Assembly (NCBI RefSeq): GCF_000306965.1
Contig: NZ_JH976434.1
Coordinates: forward strand, 44,401 to 108,400
Source of the DNA: Amphibacillus jilinensis Y1
GTDB lineage: Bacteria; Bacillota; Bacilli; Bacillales; Amphibacillaceae
Direction: 5' to 3'
Length of the DNA stretch: 64,000 bases
Shown: one piece after another, positions 45,161-53,368 of the stretch
Position numbering within the stretch: position 1 is the stretch's first letter
Layout of the letters: each line of letters begins with the position of its first letter
Notes under the pieces: model-generated
What the model was told of the DNA's origin: nothing
The model's database searches: none
The model's input: only the letters and a program-made list of their open reading frames with translations
Made by a program: the position numbers and the translations under genes

Positions 45161-45604
45161 TTAATTCTCCTTTTTAATGATTTTATATTTATTACTTTTC
45201 GCTGAATCAAACCTTATAAATTTGCCGAACAATATTCCATATGTTGGTATAATAAAGAATACAATTAACTGAGAATAACTAGAGCTTGCAAAACCTACCA
45301 AAGCAAAACCGCCAAATGCTAGCATGGCACAAACAAGCCACTCCAAAAATATAAGGATTTTCAACTTATTATTTTTTCGGGGCTTTTTTTCAATTTTTTC
45401 TAACCAATAAAATGCTGTATTATTGATTGGCGTTTTAATTGACGTTACCATCATATTTAAACATATAAAAGTTATTATCGCTCCAGCAAAAACGAATCCC
45501 ATTATAATCAGCCAGTTTTCTAAAATCTTAGGATCATATGTCAATTCTGATAAATTGTATTTTTCCGGAAAAACACTTATATTAAATAACTGAATCAATT
45601 TCAT
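45161..45604 (-). CDS. Small membrane protein of the toxin island
   Basis: 147 residues with four predicted helices (about 30-52, 82-98, 100-112, 115-130). It is co-translated with the DUF4176 gene (stop and start three bases apart). T7SS membrane immunity proteins look like this, so immunity is possible. It stands right after an IS1182-family element, which may have changed its promoter. Only a weak ribosome binding site. Confidence 0.5.
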   Translation of the reverse strand: MKLIQLFNISVFPEKYNLSELTYDPKILENWLIIMGFVFAGAIITFICLNMMVTSIKTPINNTAFYWLEKIEKKPRKNNKLKILIFLEWLVCAMLAFGGFALVGFASSSYSQLIVFFIIPTYGILFGKFIRFDSAKSNKYKIIKKEN

Positions 45605-45619
45605 AATTCATCTTTTTAA

Positions 45620-47095
45620 AAATTTAAAGACCTACAGAATTTTAGTGATATCGTTTTAAAAAGTTTTTTTAAGCAACTTGTTGCTGATTTAACACTAAAT
45701 TCACACGATCACTTGCTAATTTTGATGCATTATAAACAAGCGTGACGATGTCAAAATGAACTTTTGCTCGTTTTCCAGTTCGATAACGCACATTGTCCAG
45801 TTGAAAATATTCCTTTAGATAACCATTGACGCGTTCTACTGCTGAGCGGCGCTTTGATATATGTTTCCACGCTTTTGACCCACGAGCTGGGGCTGTATAT
45901 TTTCGGAGATCTGTCGTGATTTTTACTTTATAAACCTTTTGGCAAATACTTTCGTTAGCTAAAGGACAGTCGCTACATTCTTTTGGTCTTGTGTATTTCA
46001 ACGTTTCATACTTGGCATAAAAACTATCATAACGATAGGAATGTTCCCTAAAACAGGTTGGGGCAAAGTGTTTATCAAACCCAATGGGTTCTGCTTCATT
46101 TTTCTTATTATAAGCAATGACAGATTGGTTTCCCATTCGATGAACTTGAACATAAATAGGGGCGTAGTCATATCCTGCATCCATTGTCTGGTAGGTCAAA
46201 AAAGGCAAGGATAGGCATTCATCCACTCCCTTTAATAAAGGAATAGCTGCTTTTCCATCATTGAGACTGCCAGAAGAAAAAAGAGACTGTAAAATGTACT
46301 GACTGGATGTTCCAACAGCTAAGTGACCTTTGTAGCCGTACCAAAAGACATTTTTTCCTTCGCTGTTCTTTTTCACACCCCATTTAGGGTCTTGAGGAAC
46401 TTCCGAACGTAACTCATGTAAAGGAACATCCAACTGAGCTTCTATTTTCTTTTCGTAAAGGGGAAGTTTTGCTTCCTTTTCTGCTTGTTCCATCAGCCAT
46501 TGTTCTCGCTCGTCTTTTGGTTTGCGCCCGCGCTTGTTAGGCTCTGCTTTTGGCTTTTCTTCTTTTGGTGGTGCTTGATCACGTGCTTCAAAATGGGTGG
46601 CGTCAATAGCGACGGTGTCATCCATAATAAAGCCTTCAGCAATGGCTTGAAGAACAACTTTCTCTTGTGACTTCTCTAACACATCAGAGGCACTCAGTTT
46701 CGTTATAAGTCGTGAATAGGCAGCTTCAGAGGGAGTGTTGTCAGACACAAGAAACCCACAATTCAACTTAAATAGAACGTCATCATTCAGACGTTTGATC
46801 AGGTCCTTCATCGTCGGAATGCGCTCAACGATTCGTACAAACATAGAAATAATCATCGCCGCATAATTCAACGCTACGGGTGCACCAAGTCGGGATTTTT
46901 TGTTTATTTCATGGTAGATAGCATCCAAATCTATTGCTGAAATAATGGCTTCATAACGTTGGGTAGGTTCCATCTCGTATAATTCTTGGATGCCAAATAA
47001 GTTTTGTTGTCGTATAATGGTCATAAGGGGTACTCCTCCAGTCTTTTTTTGGTTGTCTCTCAACTACCATTATACAAGATTTGGGGAGGTACTTC
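45620..47095 (-). mobile_element. IS1182-family insertion sequence (ends approximate)
   Basis: A single transposase gene with short flanks. I could not define terminal inverted repeats or a target duplication by eye; the limits are estimates. It separates a 104-codon gene from the membrane-protein and DUF4176 genes of the toxin island. The last residues of the 104-codon gene are probably IS-derived. Confidence 0.7.
45669..47024 (-). CDS. IS1182-family transposase
   Basis: A 451-residue DDE transposase: N-terminal DUF772-type region (LNYAAMIISMFVRIVERIP), then VAIDATHFEARD (D), a Pro/Lys-rich insert with RGRKPKDER, LTYQTMDAGYDY (D) and ERVNGYLKEYFQLD (E) in the C-terminal domain. Start chosen at ATG 47024 after GGAGGAG; the frame is open to 47063. 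Intact, so probably active. Confidence 0.92.
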   Translation of the reverse strand: MTIIRQQNLFGIQELYEMEPTQRYEAIISAIDLDAIYHEINKKSRLGAPVALNYAAMIISMFVRIVERIPTMKDLIKRLNDDVLFKLNCGFLVSDNTPSEAAYSRLITKLSASDVLEKSQEKVVLQAIAEGFIMDDTVAIDATHFEARDQAPPKEEKPKAEPNKRGRKPKDEREQWLMEQAEKEAKLPLYEKKIEAQLDVPLHELRSEVPQDPKWGVKKNSEGKNVFWYGYKGHLAVGTSSQYILQSLFSSGSLNDGKAAIPLLKGVDECLSLPFLTYQTMDAGYDYAPIYVQVHRMGNQSVIAYNKKNEAEPIGFDKHFAPTCFREHSYRYDSFYAKYETLKYTRPKECSDCPLANESICQKVYKVKITTDLRKYTAPARGSKAWKHISKRRSAVERVNGYLKEYFQLDNVRYRTGKRAKVHFDIVTLVYNASKLASDRVNLVLNQQQVA

Positions 47096-47100
47096 CTTTT

Positions 47101-47415
47101 TTATCTCTCAAACTCGTTGGGGCTCAAGGACTCTGAATTATGAAATTCACTCAAATATAAGAAAAAAAATACTATGTCCCATCTTACCTTGCTATGATAT
47201 TTCTTTTTCTTTATTTTTTCTGGATAATTTAACGGTTCAGCATCATACATTTTCCACTTAACCTGTACATCTGGAAATAAACCCGGAAAATAATTTCTAA
47301 TATCTTGAGGATTTGAGTAATCAACAACATACCATTTCCCATCTATTTCAATTTTATAGTAACGTATATTCATTCTCTCAATTGCTTCTATAACGTATTT
47401 ATTATGATTTTTCAC
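47101..47415 (-). CDS. Probable truncated gene disrupted by the IS1182 element
   Basis: A 104-codon frame beginning at GTG 47415, which overlaps the stop of an upstream remnant as GTGA. Residues 1-75 look like a real protein (beta-alpha, RYYKIEIDGKWYVVDYSNPQ). A hydrophobic stretch (WDIVFFFLYL) near residue 80 looks like the start of a membrane helix. The last residues probably come from the IS end, so the protein is cut short. Possible immunity protein of the decayed effector upstream. Confidence 0.45.
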   Translation of the reverse strand: MKNHNKYVIEAIERMNIRYYKIEIDGKWYVVDYSNPQDIRNYFPGLFPDVQVKWKMYDAEPLNYPEKIKKKKYHSKVRWDIVFFFLYLSEFHNSESLSPNEFER

Positions 47416-47690
47416 TTTCCAAATACTCCTTTTAATGATTTAAAAGAATTAGATGATTCACCTATATTTTTGCCTTCTGTTATAACTTTGACTTTCGTTT
47501 TTTCTAAAAAAACAACCAAAGCTTCTTGACTAAACTCTACAGCTATCAATCCATCTAAAAATCTTTTGAAATTCTATCTAAATCACCATTATTAGAAGTA
47601 AATTTAGGTTCTTTAAACCAAATTTTATCTGTTCCTATAGGTAACCGATAGCTTCCTTCCAAACTAACTGTCGCTATACTTAATACAAAA
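47412..47690 (-). pseudogene. C-terminal remnant of a second toxin-like gene
   Basis: Two adjoining frames read ATVSLEGSYRLPIGTDKIWF and, after a one-base shift, RFLDGLIAVEFSQEALVVFL through to GVFGK and a stop that overlaps the next gene. It is not part of the DUF6792-like effector. Its place before a possible immunity gene suggests a lost effector. Confidence 0.5.
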
Positions 47691-47892
47691 ATCCTACATG
47701 GCTATCTTTAAATCATTTAAACTAGTACTAAATAAACTACTGGTTGATAATAAAGGGTATCAAGCACTTTGAATATTACTTATTAAACCATTAATCAGCT
47801 GACAAGCATGCGCACTAGAATAGGTTAATCCTACACTAACTTAATCTTTTTTATATAAGTTATCTGTTTCTTGCTCAGCGGTTTTGACTTGT

Positions 47893-47931
47893 TTATTGTA
47901 TTACTTCATTCTCAAACACATCTTCACTCAT
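47893..47931 (-). pseudogene. Effector remnant 3 (N-terminus only)
   Basis: MSEDVFENEVIQ then a stop: the first 12 codons of an effector, starting with the same ATGAGTGA overlap at the end of lipoprotein 3. The rest is lost. Beyond it 47691-47892 holds only AT-rich sequence. Confidence 0.75.
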
Positions 47932-48616
47932 TGCGCTCAGCTTCCTCTTGATTGATAAAGCTAATTGAATCAATCATTTTCTCGACTTGATCTTTTTTCG
48001 CATTTACCCCACTTAAACATACCTCTTCTTTATCATTGAAACAAAAGATGGAAAAGTTATAATCAATTGCTAAAAAATCATTTTCTTTTGATTCTATATA
48101 GCCGACATACCGATATACATCAGATATATTATCACCTGCTTCTACTGTTAGTAATTCTTCACCATGATATATATCTTTATCCTCTGTTGAACTCTTTTCA
48201 AATTTACCTTCGTAACCATTTCTTCCTTTTACACTATTTAACATGAAATCTATATTGGCTAAATAAGATTGATTTCTATGATAACGCACTTGACCACTTA
48301 CGTGTATGTCTTTATCCATACTTGTATCCTTAAATGTAAATGTCTCTACATTTTGATCTGATATAGACGAAAAATCAACAGAAAAAACACCATTTTCAGG
48401 AAACATCATCTGATAACCTTCTAATCTAGACTCCATTAAATAAAAGCCTGGCTCAACTTCTTCAGTCGATACGAGAAATTCACGGGTCGCTTCGTCTTGA
48501 AATGCGGGAACGTCTGGTAAATATTCTGGATCGATATCTTTTGGGCGGACATCTTGATTGAACTGATCAGTTGTTAATAACATTAAACAAAAAAGACCTA
48601 TAATCATTTGATTCAT
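47924..48616 (-). CDS. Lipoprotein 3 of the toxin island, lipobox lost
   Basis: A 230-residue paralogue of lipoproteins 1 and 2 with the same KDIDPEYLPDVPAFQDEATR block and a similar C-terminal domain. Its leader reads LFCLMLLTTDQFNQ: the position of the lipobox Cys is taken by other residues, so it cannot be lipidated there. It might be secreted or fail to localise. First gene of the island's operon; upstream lies repeat copy 12 in reverse orientation. Confidence 0.7.
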   Translation of the reverse strand: MNQMIIGLFCLMLLTTDQFNQDVRPKDIDPEYLPDVPAFQDEATREFLVSTEEVEPGFYLMESRLEGYQMMFPENGVFSVDFSSISDQNVETFTFKDTSMDKDIHVSGQVRYHRNQSYLANIDFMLNSVKGRNGYEGKFEKSSTEDKDIYHGEELLTVEAGDNISDVYRYVGYIESKENDFLAIDYNFSIFCFNDKEEVCLSGVNAKKDQVEKMIDSISFINQEEAERNE

Positions 48617-49097
48617 TAAATACCTCCATTGCCTTATCTATAAAATGTAAGTAGAATTGCAATACTTCTTACATTTTATAGCATGAGATAATTAAGGAAA
48701 ATAGGGATAAAGGCCAAAATATCAAAGCTACACTACCTGTTATTTTTAACACTATCGTTTAATCAATAAGTAGTCTTCAATGTGATGTTCACAACATGTT
48801 TGATTCAATCACTGTTTATCATAGATAGCCGTCCGTAAAAAGCCCACCTCAAAATAGAGAACAGAACGCTTCTATTTGGGTGGGAGCTAACGGATGCTAA
48901 TATCTTAATTCACCTAATGACCAATCCTTTAAGAGAAGAACGATAACATTCCTTGATTGAACGTTCGTTTTATTTTGCTAACATTGCCCTCTTTGTTTTT
49001 TTAGTTCAATTACGTTTTTGCCAAGATACACTGCCTTACCATCATTCCTGCTTAAAAGGGAAAGGGAGAATTTAAACGGTTTTGCAGATCACTTGTT
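48617..49097. other. Gap at the right border of the toxin island
   Basis: 480 bp without a gene. It holds the upstream region of lipoprotein 3 (which resembles the others: AAATAGGGATAAAGGCCAAA) and repeat copy 12 at 48815-48973. Confidence 0.6.
48815..48973 (-). repeat. Intergenic repeat, opposite orientation (copy 12)
   Basis: The only copy in reverse: it reads TTTATCATAGATAGCCGTCC ... TTGATTGAACGTTCGTTTTA on the plus strand. The stem GTCCGTAAAAAGCCCACC with GGGTGGGAGCTAACGGA is well preserved. With copy 11 (40335-40459) it brackets the toxin island as an inverted pair. Confidence 0.8.
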
Positions 49098-49583
49098 TTA
49101 ACTTGAAATGATCGGAATTATTTTTTTCACTGCTTTGCGTTTCCAATGCTTAACTGCATTCGCCGTGACATGGCTATCTTGTCCAATTTGAACTAAGGTC
49201 TTACCTTGTAAAATTGCACCTTGAAACCAAGTCCATTCCTTGCCTGTTAAGCGTCCTTTGATTTGGTCAAGAAGAACATAATCATGATCATAGCCGCTTT
49301 CATAGTAAATAGCGTTTGACTGTGTTTCATGATAGATTTTCTGCTCTTGTCGGTGCGTTCGGTAGTTTTTTCTAAACAAGTCTAACAAGCGGTAACGCAT
49401 CTTGTTATAAGCATATGTTGAGAATTTCATTTTTCCAGGTTGATAATGTATCGAGGCTAACCATAATGTGATGGTTAATTCTTGATAAAATTCATCGTCA
49501 TGATCACACACTTGATATTTGTTCAAAAGATGAAAGATCATTGGTTCAAAATCATTTAATAGCTTATTGAAATCTCGCTTCAT
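49098..49583 (-). CDS. Small sigma-70-family factor (ComX/SigH-like)
   Basis: 161 residues with a region 2-like part (DEFYQELTITLWLASIHYQPG, FSTYAYNKMRYRLLDLFRKNY) and a region 4-like helix-turn-helix (LTGKEWTWFQGAILQGKTLVQIGQDSHV). It has no ECF-type linker or anti-sigma gene nearby. Length and style resemble competence-type sigma factors of Bacilli, but a phage or alternative sigma factor is possible. It has a good AGGAG site. Expression would switch on a regulon elsewhere. Confidence 0.65.
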   Translation of the reverse strand: MKRDFNKLLNDFEPMIFHLLNKYQVCDHDDEFYQELTITLWLASIHYQPGKMKFSTYAYNKMRYRLLDLFRKNYRTHRQEQKIYHETQSNAIYYESGYDHDYVLLDQIKGRLTGKEWTWFQGAILQGKTLVQIGQDSHVTANAVKHWKRKAVKKIIPIISS

Positions 49584-49807
49584 ATTGCGCTCCTAAAACC
49601 AGGTACCTGATATATTATTCCGCGGTGAAGCTAGTATATCGTTAACTACCAACGAATTACATATACTAAAAAGGCAAGACTGGTAGAGGATTCGCTATCT
49701 TAGCTTGTCGATTTTGACTAGAATGATGACGAATGTTAACGAATCGATCTCCAATACTTACTTTTTCACTAAACCAGGCGTAATTTTATCGGATGATTCG
49801 ATAAAAG

Positions 49808-49837
49808 CCAAAAAAAGAAGACACGCTTAGTGCCTTC
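49808..49837 (-). terminator. Terminator of the thiXYZ-type operon
   Basis: Minus-strand arms GAAGGCAC / GTGTCTTC around a short loop, then TTTTTTTGG, immediately after the ATPase stop. Confidence 0.8.
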
Positions 49838-49842
49838 GCTTG

Positions 49843-50580
49843 TTAATCATCAGTTTTAATGGTTTGGTAAATGCGCCGTTTCCAAGCTAGAAAATCATCG
49901 GTCAATAACAACTCGGGAGGTCGGGGTCTTTCAAACTTCGGTTCAAATACGGCTTTTATTCGCGCAGGATTTGTATTTAAAATAACAATACGATCAGATA
50001 AATAAAGGGCTTCTTCGATACTATGTGTAATAAATAAAACAGATTTCCGATAGGTTTCCCAAACCGATAATAGCCAATTTTGCATATCTAATCGAGTGAA
50101 TTCATCTAACGCTGAAAAGGGTTCATCTAAACAAAGTAAATCTTGTGGACTTAGCAAGGCTCGAATAAAGGCCGCACGTTGTTTCATCCCACCAGAAAGC
50201 GCGCTTGGATAGGCATCCGCTACCTCAGTTAAGCCCGCTTTCTTCAACATTTGCTCAGCTAAAGCTAAATCGGGCTTGCCTTTTAACTCCGCCCCTAACA
50301 CGATATTTTTCATGATCGTGCGCCAAGGAAACAGGGAGGGACTTTGTGGCATATAGCTCATTTGCCCCGCCTTACCTACAATGGACTTATTGTCGATTAG
50401 AATATCTCCTTGATCTGGAAGGTATCGCCCACCAATAAGGTTGAATAAAGTACTTTTACCGCTTCCGGACGGTCCAAGGATTGAGACAAATTCACCCACT
50501 TTAACATCAAAAGAAATTTGGTCAAGCACCTTTTTTGAACCAAATGATTTTGATAATTGTTTAATGACTAAGTTACTCAT
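49843..50580 (-). CDS. thiZ: ABC transporter ATPase for a thiamine precursor
   Basis: 245 residues of the nitrate/taurine-type ATPase family: Walker A GPSGSGKSTL, signature LSGGMKQRAAF, Walker B DLLCLDEPFSALD, switch His in FITHSIEEAL. It powers uptake with the ThiX-like permease (8-bp overlap). Because the operon lies behind a TPP riboswitch and has a ThiY-like binding protein, the substrate is probably a hydroxymethyl- or formylaminopyrimidine precursor of thiamine. Confidence 0.88.
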   Translation of the reverse strand: MSNLVIKQLSKSFGSKKVLDQISFDVKVGEFVSILGPSGSGKSTLFNLIGGRYLPDQGDILIDNKSIVGKAGQMSYMPQSPSLFPWRTIMKNIVLGAELKGKPDLALAEQMLKKAGLTEVADAYPSALSGGMKQRAAFIRALLSPQDLLCLDEPFSALDEFTRLDMQNWLLSVWETYRKSVLFITHSIEEALYLSDRIVILNTNPARIKAVFEPKFERPRPPELLLTDDFLAWKRRIYQTIKTDD

Positions 50581-51343
50581 ACTCTGCCGATCCTTTCTTT
50601 GTCCCCTTTACTAACTGATGCTCAATCAACAAAATAATTGTGAAAAAGCATAAACATAGCAGCATAATAAATACGATTGCTACAAAAACACGATCTGTTC
50701 GAAATGAGGATTGTGCAAGTGTCATGTATAAACCCATACCACGATTGGCTCCCAGCCACTCGGAAATAACCGCCCCCATCACACTATATGTAGCGGCGAT
50801 CTTTATACCTGAAAATATTGCGGATAATGCGTGGGGCAGTTCTAACTTAAAGAAAATCTGACGCTTTGATGCTCCAGCCATCTGCATATAATGCATCAAT
50901 TCTTGACTCGTTTGTGCCAAGCCATCTAATGTTGCAATCACAATTGGAAAAAAACAAACCAAAATAATCACGAAAATTTTCGGAAAAATACCGAATCCGA
51001 ACCAGATTACTAGTAGTGGGGCTAATACAATAATCGGAATGTTTTGCGACATGATCAACAAAGGATAAATGGTCGCCCTAATCCGTGGGAACATGTGTAA
51101 AATAAGGGCAAGCAATAAGCCAAAGCTAACCCCTATAATAAAACCGATCACTGCTAGTTGTGTCGTTGCAAAGAAATGCTGTTGAAATGTTGGCCAACTT
51201 GTAATCATTTCTTTACTAATTAAACTTGGCGCTGGTAATAACCAAGTTGGAATGACTAACATACGTGTGGCAAGCTCCCAAATCACAAGCAATATGATGA
51301 TAAATATGAATGGGGCAAATGATTTTTTTATTGATAAACCCAT
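50573..51343 (-). CDS. thiX: ABC transporter permease for a thiamine precursor
   Basis: 256 residues with six predicted helices and the EAA loop of BPD-type permeases (MQMAGASKRQIFFKLELPHALS). Start chosen at ATG 51343 with TTAGGAG eight bases upstream; the frame is open to 51361. Middle gene of the thiXYZ-type operon. Confidence 0.88.
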   Translation of the reverse strand: MGLSIKKSFAPFIFIIILLVIWELATRMLVIPTWLLPAPSLISKEMITSWPTFQQHFFATTQLAVIGFIIGVSFGLLLALILHMFPRIRATIYPLLIMSQNIPIIVLAPLLVIWFGFGIFPKIFVIILVCFFPIVIATLDGLAQTSQELMHYMQMAGASKRQIFFKLELPHALSAIFSGIKIAATYSVMGAVISEWLGANRGMGLYMTLAQSSFRTDRVFVAIVFIMLLCLCFFTIILLIEHQLVKGTKKGSAEYE

Positions 51344-51366
51344 CGATTCAACTCCTAACACTCTGA

Positions 51367-52335
51367 TTACTCTGGTAAAAATTGATTCGTAAACGCTTTA
51401 CTAACATCTGGGTTATGCTCGATTAAGCCGTTATCATCTAACCAATTGGCATAGTTTTGCCATACCTCTAATTGTTGGATCCCCCACTGATCAGCTTCTG
51501 CTTGATACCAGTCAGCCAACCATGCTTGGCTAGCATAAACAAGCTCCTCATCCAAATCGGGGGCGGCATCAAGTAATATACTGGCCGCTAGATCTGGATC
51601 TTGGATCGCATCTTGATAGCCTTTAGCAACTGCTGCCACAAATTTCTCTATTACTTCTGGATCTTCATCAATTAACTTTTCATTCGCGAAAAAGACCGGT
51701 GTATAATAATCCAGTTCTTCTGCATAATCGGTTAAATACAAAATATCTAAATCAACGCCACGCACTTCAGCTTCAATCCCGGTCCATCCGTAGTAAATCC
51801 AAACAAAATCTACATCTCGTTCTACCGAAGTAAAGAAATCGGCTTGTCCAATGTTGATGATCTCTACTTGATCAATATCCGCTTGATCTCTCATCATCAA
51901 CGCATCCAACATTGCTTCTTCAATCGGATCACCCCAGCCACCATACGTCTTTCCTTCAAAATCACTTGGTGAAGTTATCGATCGATCTACAGGGGCAGCA
52001 AAGCCAGATGTATTGTGTTGAATAATTGCTGCAACAGATACAATCGGTACATCTTGCGCACGTGCCAACGTCACCGCTTGTTGTGAACCAATACCAATAT
52101 CAGCTTGCCCTGAAGCAACCACTTGGTCAGCACCCGTTTGTCCAGGAAGTAATATTTCAACATCTAATCCTTCTGCTTCAAAGTAGCCTTGTTCTTGTGC
52201 AACATAAAGCCCTGTATGGTTCGTATTCGGTGTCCAATCAAGCATAACCGACAACTGTGGATTGGCAGCTGCATCTTGAGTTTGCTCACAGCCAATCAAG
52301 ATAAGTAACATCATCATCAACCAAATTTTCCTCAT
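51367..52335 (-). CDS. thiY: Thiamine-precursor-binding lipoprotein (NMT1/THI5-like)
   Basis: A 322-residue lipoprotein (MMLLILIGC lipobox) with the NMT1/THI5-like fold: LDWTPNTNHTGLYVAQEQGYF at the start binds the pyrimidine, followed by IGIGSQQAV and the WGDPIEEAML and WIYYGWTG regions. It delivers the substrate to ThiX/ThiZ. First gene after the TPP riboswitch. Rich in Asp/Glu, as expected for a halophile's outer protein. Confidence 0.9.
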   Translation of the reverse strand: MRKIWLMMMLLILIGCEQTQDAAANPQLSVMLDWTPNTNHTGLYVAQEQGYFEAEGLDVEILLPGQTGADQVVASGQADIGIGSQQAVTLARAQDVPIVSVAAIIQHNTSGFAAPVDRSITSPSDFEGKTYGGWGDPIEEAMLDALMMRDQADIDQVEIINIGQADFFTSVERDVDFVWIYYGWTGIEAEVRGVDLDILYLTDYAEELDYYTPVFFANEKLIDEDPEVIEKFVAAVAKGYQDAIQDPDLAASILLDAAPDLDEELVYASQAWLADWYQAEADQWGIQQLEVWQNYANWLDDNGLIEHNPDVSKAFTNQFLPE

Positions 52336-52398
52336 AAAAAAAGTCCTCCTTTTTTGGTAGGGAGGAACATAATCGTATCACGACAAAGATAAACAATT

Positions 52399-52427
52399 GA
52401 AAAGCGCCTAAGCAAAGCCTAGGCGCA
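52399..52427 (-). terminator. Riboswitch terminator before thiY
   Basis: Minus-strand GCGCCTAGG / CTTAGGCGC arms with TTTTCAATT after. It lies between the TPP aptamer and thiY, so TPP binding can cause early termination. Confidence 0.8.
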
Positions 52428-52455
52428 TAAATTATCACATCAAAATCGTGTTAAC

Positions 52456-52548
52456 CTATGTTCCCTACGCTGGTCTCAACCAGATCAGGTTCAAAGGGTC
52501 AGTATCTTCTATGGATACTATCTCAACCGGCAACACCAGTCCCCCTAC
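52456..52548 (-). ncRNA. TPP riboswitch
   Basis: On the minus strand GACTGGTGTTGCCGGTTGAG and GACCCTTTGAACCTGATCTG, then GGTTGAGACCAGCGTAGGGA, are the conserved THI-box elements (pyrimidine-sensor and pyrophosphate-sensor arms). A terminator follows, so it represses thiYXZ when thiamine pyrophosphate is plentiful. Confidence 0.95.
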
Positions 52549-52618
52549 ATCTTTTTTATTTAATTGTACATATCTATTGTGACGGAAAAAAGGAAAGGAT
52601 TCAACCTTTTTTTGAAAA

Positions 52619-53368
52619 CTAAACGGTTTTCATTAGTTTCTGATAGAAAAAGAGTAACCAAAGACCACCTGTTAAACCGCCACCAATAAAGAGGAACAAC
52701 TTATTTTCAAATAAAAATAGATTTGCAGTCATCCCACTTATCATCTGATAAATCAACGCGGACACCCATGTGAATGGTAGGGTGTAGGCAAAAAATGTCC
52801 ATACGGAGTCAATCATATAACAAATGATCGGTCCAGCCATGAAAATGGAAATGAGTTTTGCATAGGCCATACCCTCTACTTTGTTTTTAGCTAGTACAGC
52901 TAAATACATTGTAATTAGGCTGCCGATTAATGAACTTAACAGCAGCGCTAAAACTAATCCAATCCCATTCACCTCATTTGAATGAAAGAAAGCCATCGCT
53001 TGAAAAAGGGTGACCACAAAAGTTAGTAACGCAGGAATCGTAATCCGATATATAAGGTATCCCCATTTTTTAAAAGGGGTGATCGCAAAATAATCCAAGA
53101 TGCCATCGTCTTTTTCATCAAGTAATAGTAAGCCTATTACCATACCCATCATTAATGGTGTCATCACAAGGATCATCGTTTTAATAAAGTCAAGATGTTC
53201 AAGTATCGAAAATGTTAAAAATCCGCGTAATTGTATGTCTAACCAAGGCAAACCAAATCTGACTAGTAAATCCATAAAGACCGGAATCAGCAAAACGAGC
53301 CCAAGCATAGGATCACGATAAACATTTTTAAGATCTGCTTTAACAAATTCACGCCATTGTTTTTTCAT
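52619..53368 (-). CDS. ABC-2 exporter permease (second)
   Basis: 249 residues with about six predicted helices (for example residues 17-37, 60-80, 100-122, 128-155, 175-195, 222-243). It has the style of ABC-2 permeases. Its start overlaps the end of the upstream permease gene by 4 bp, so the two permeases are made together as a heteromeric exporter. Cargo unknown. Confidence 0.8.
   Translation of the reverse strand: MKKQWREFVKADLKNVYRDPMLGLVLLIPVFMDLLVRFGLPWLDIQLRGFLTFSILEHLDFIKTMILVMTPLMMGMVIGLLLLDEKDDGILDYFAITPFKKWGYLIYRITIPALLTFVVTLFQAMAFFHSNEVNGIGLVLALLLSSLIGSLITMYLAVLAKNKVEGMAYAKLISIFMAGPIICYMIDSVWTFFAYTLPFTWVSALIYQMISGMTANLFLFENKLFLFIGGGLTGGLWLLFFYQKLMKTV

Noticed and set aside
52456-52548. 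New riboswitch candidate
   Set aside because: It is the well-known TPP class, with all THI-box motifs present.
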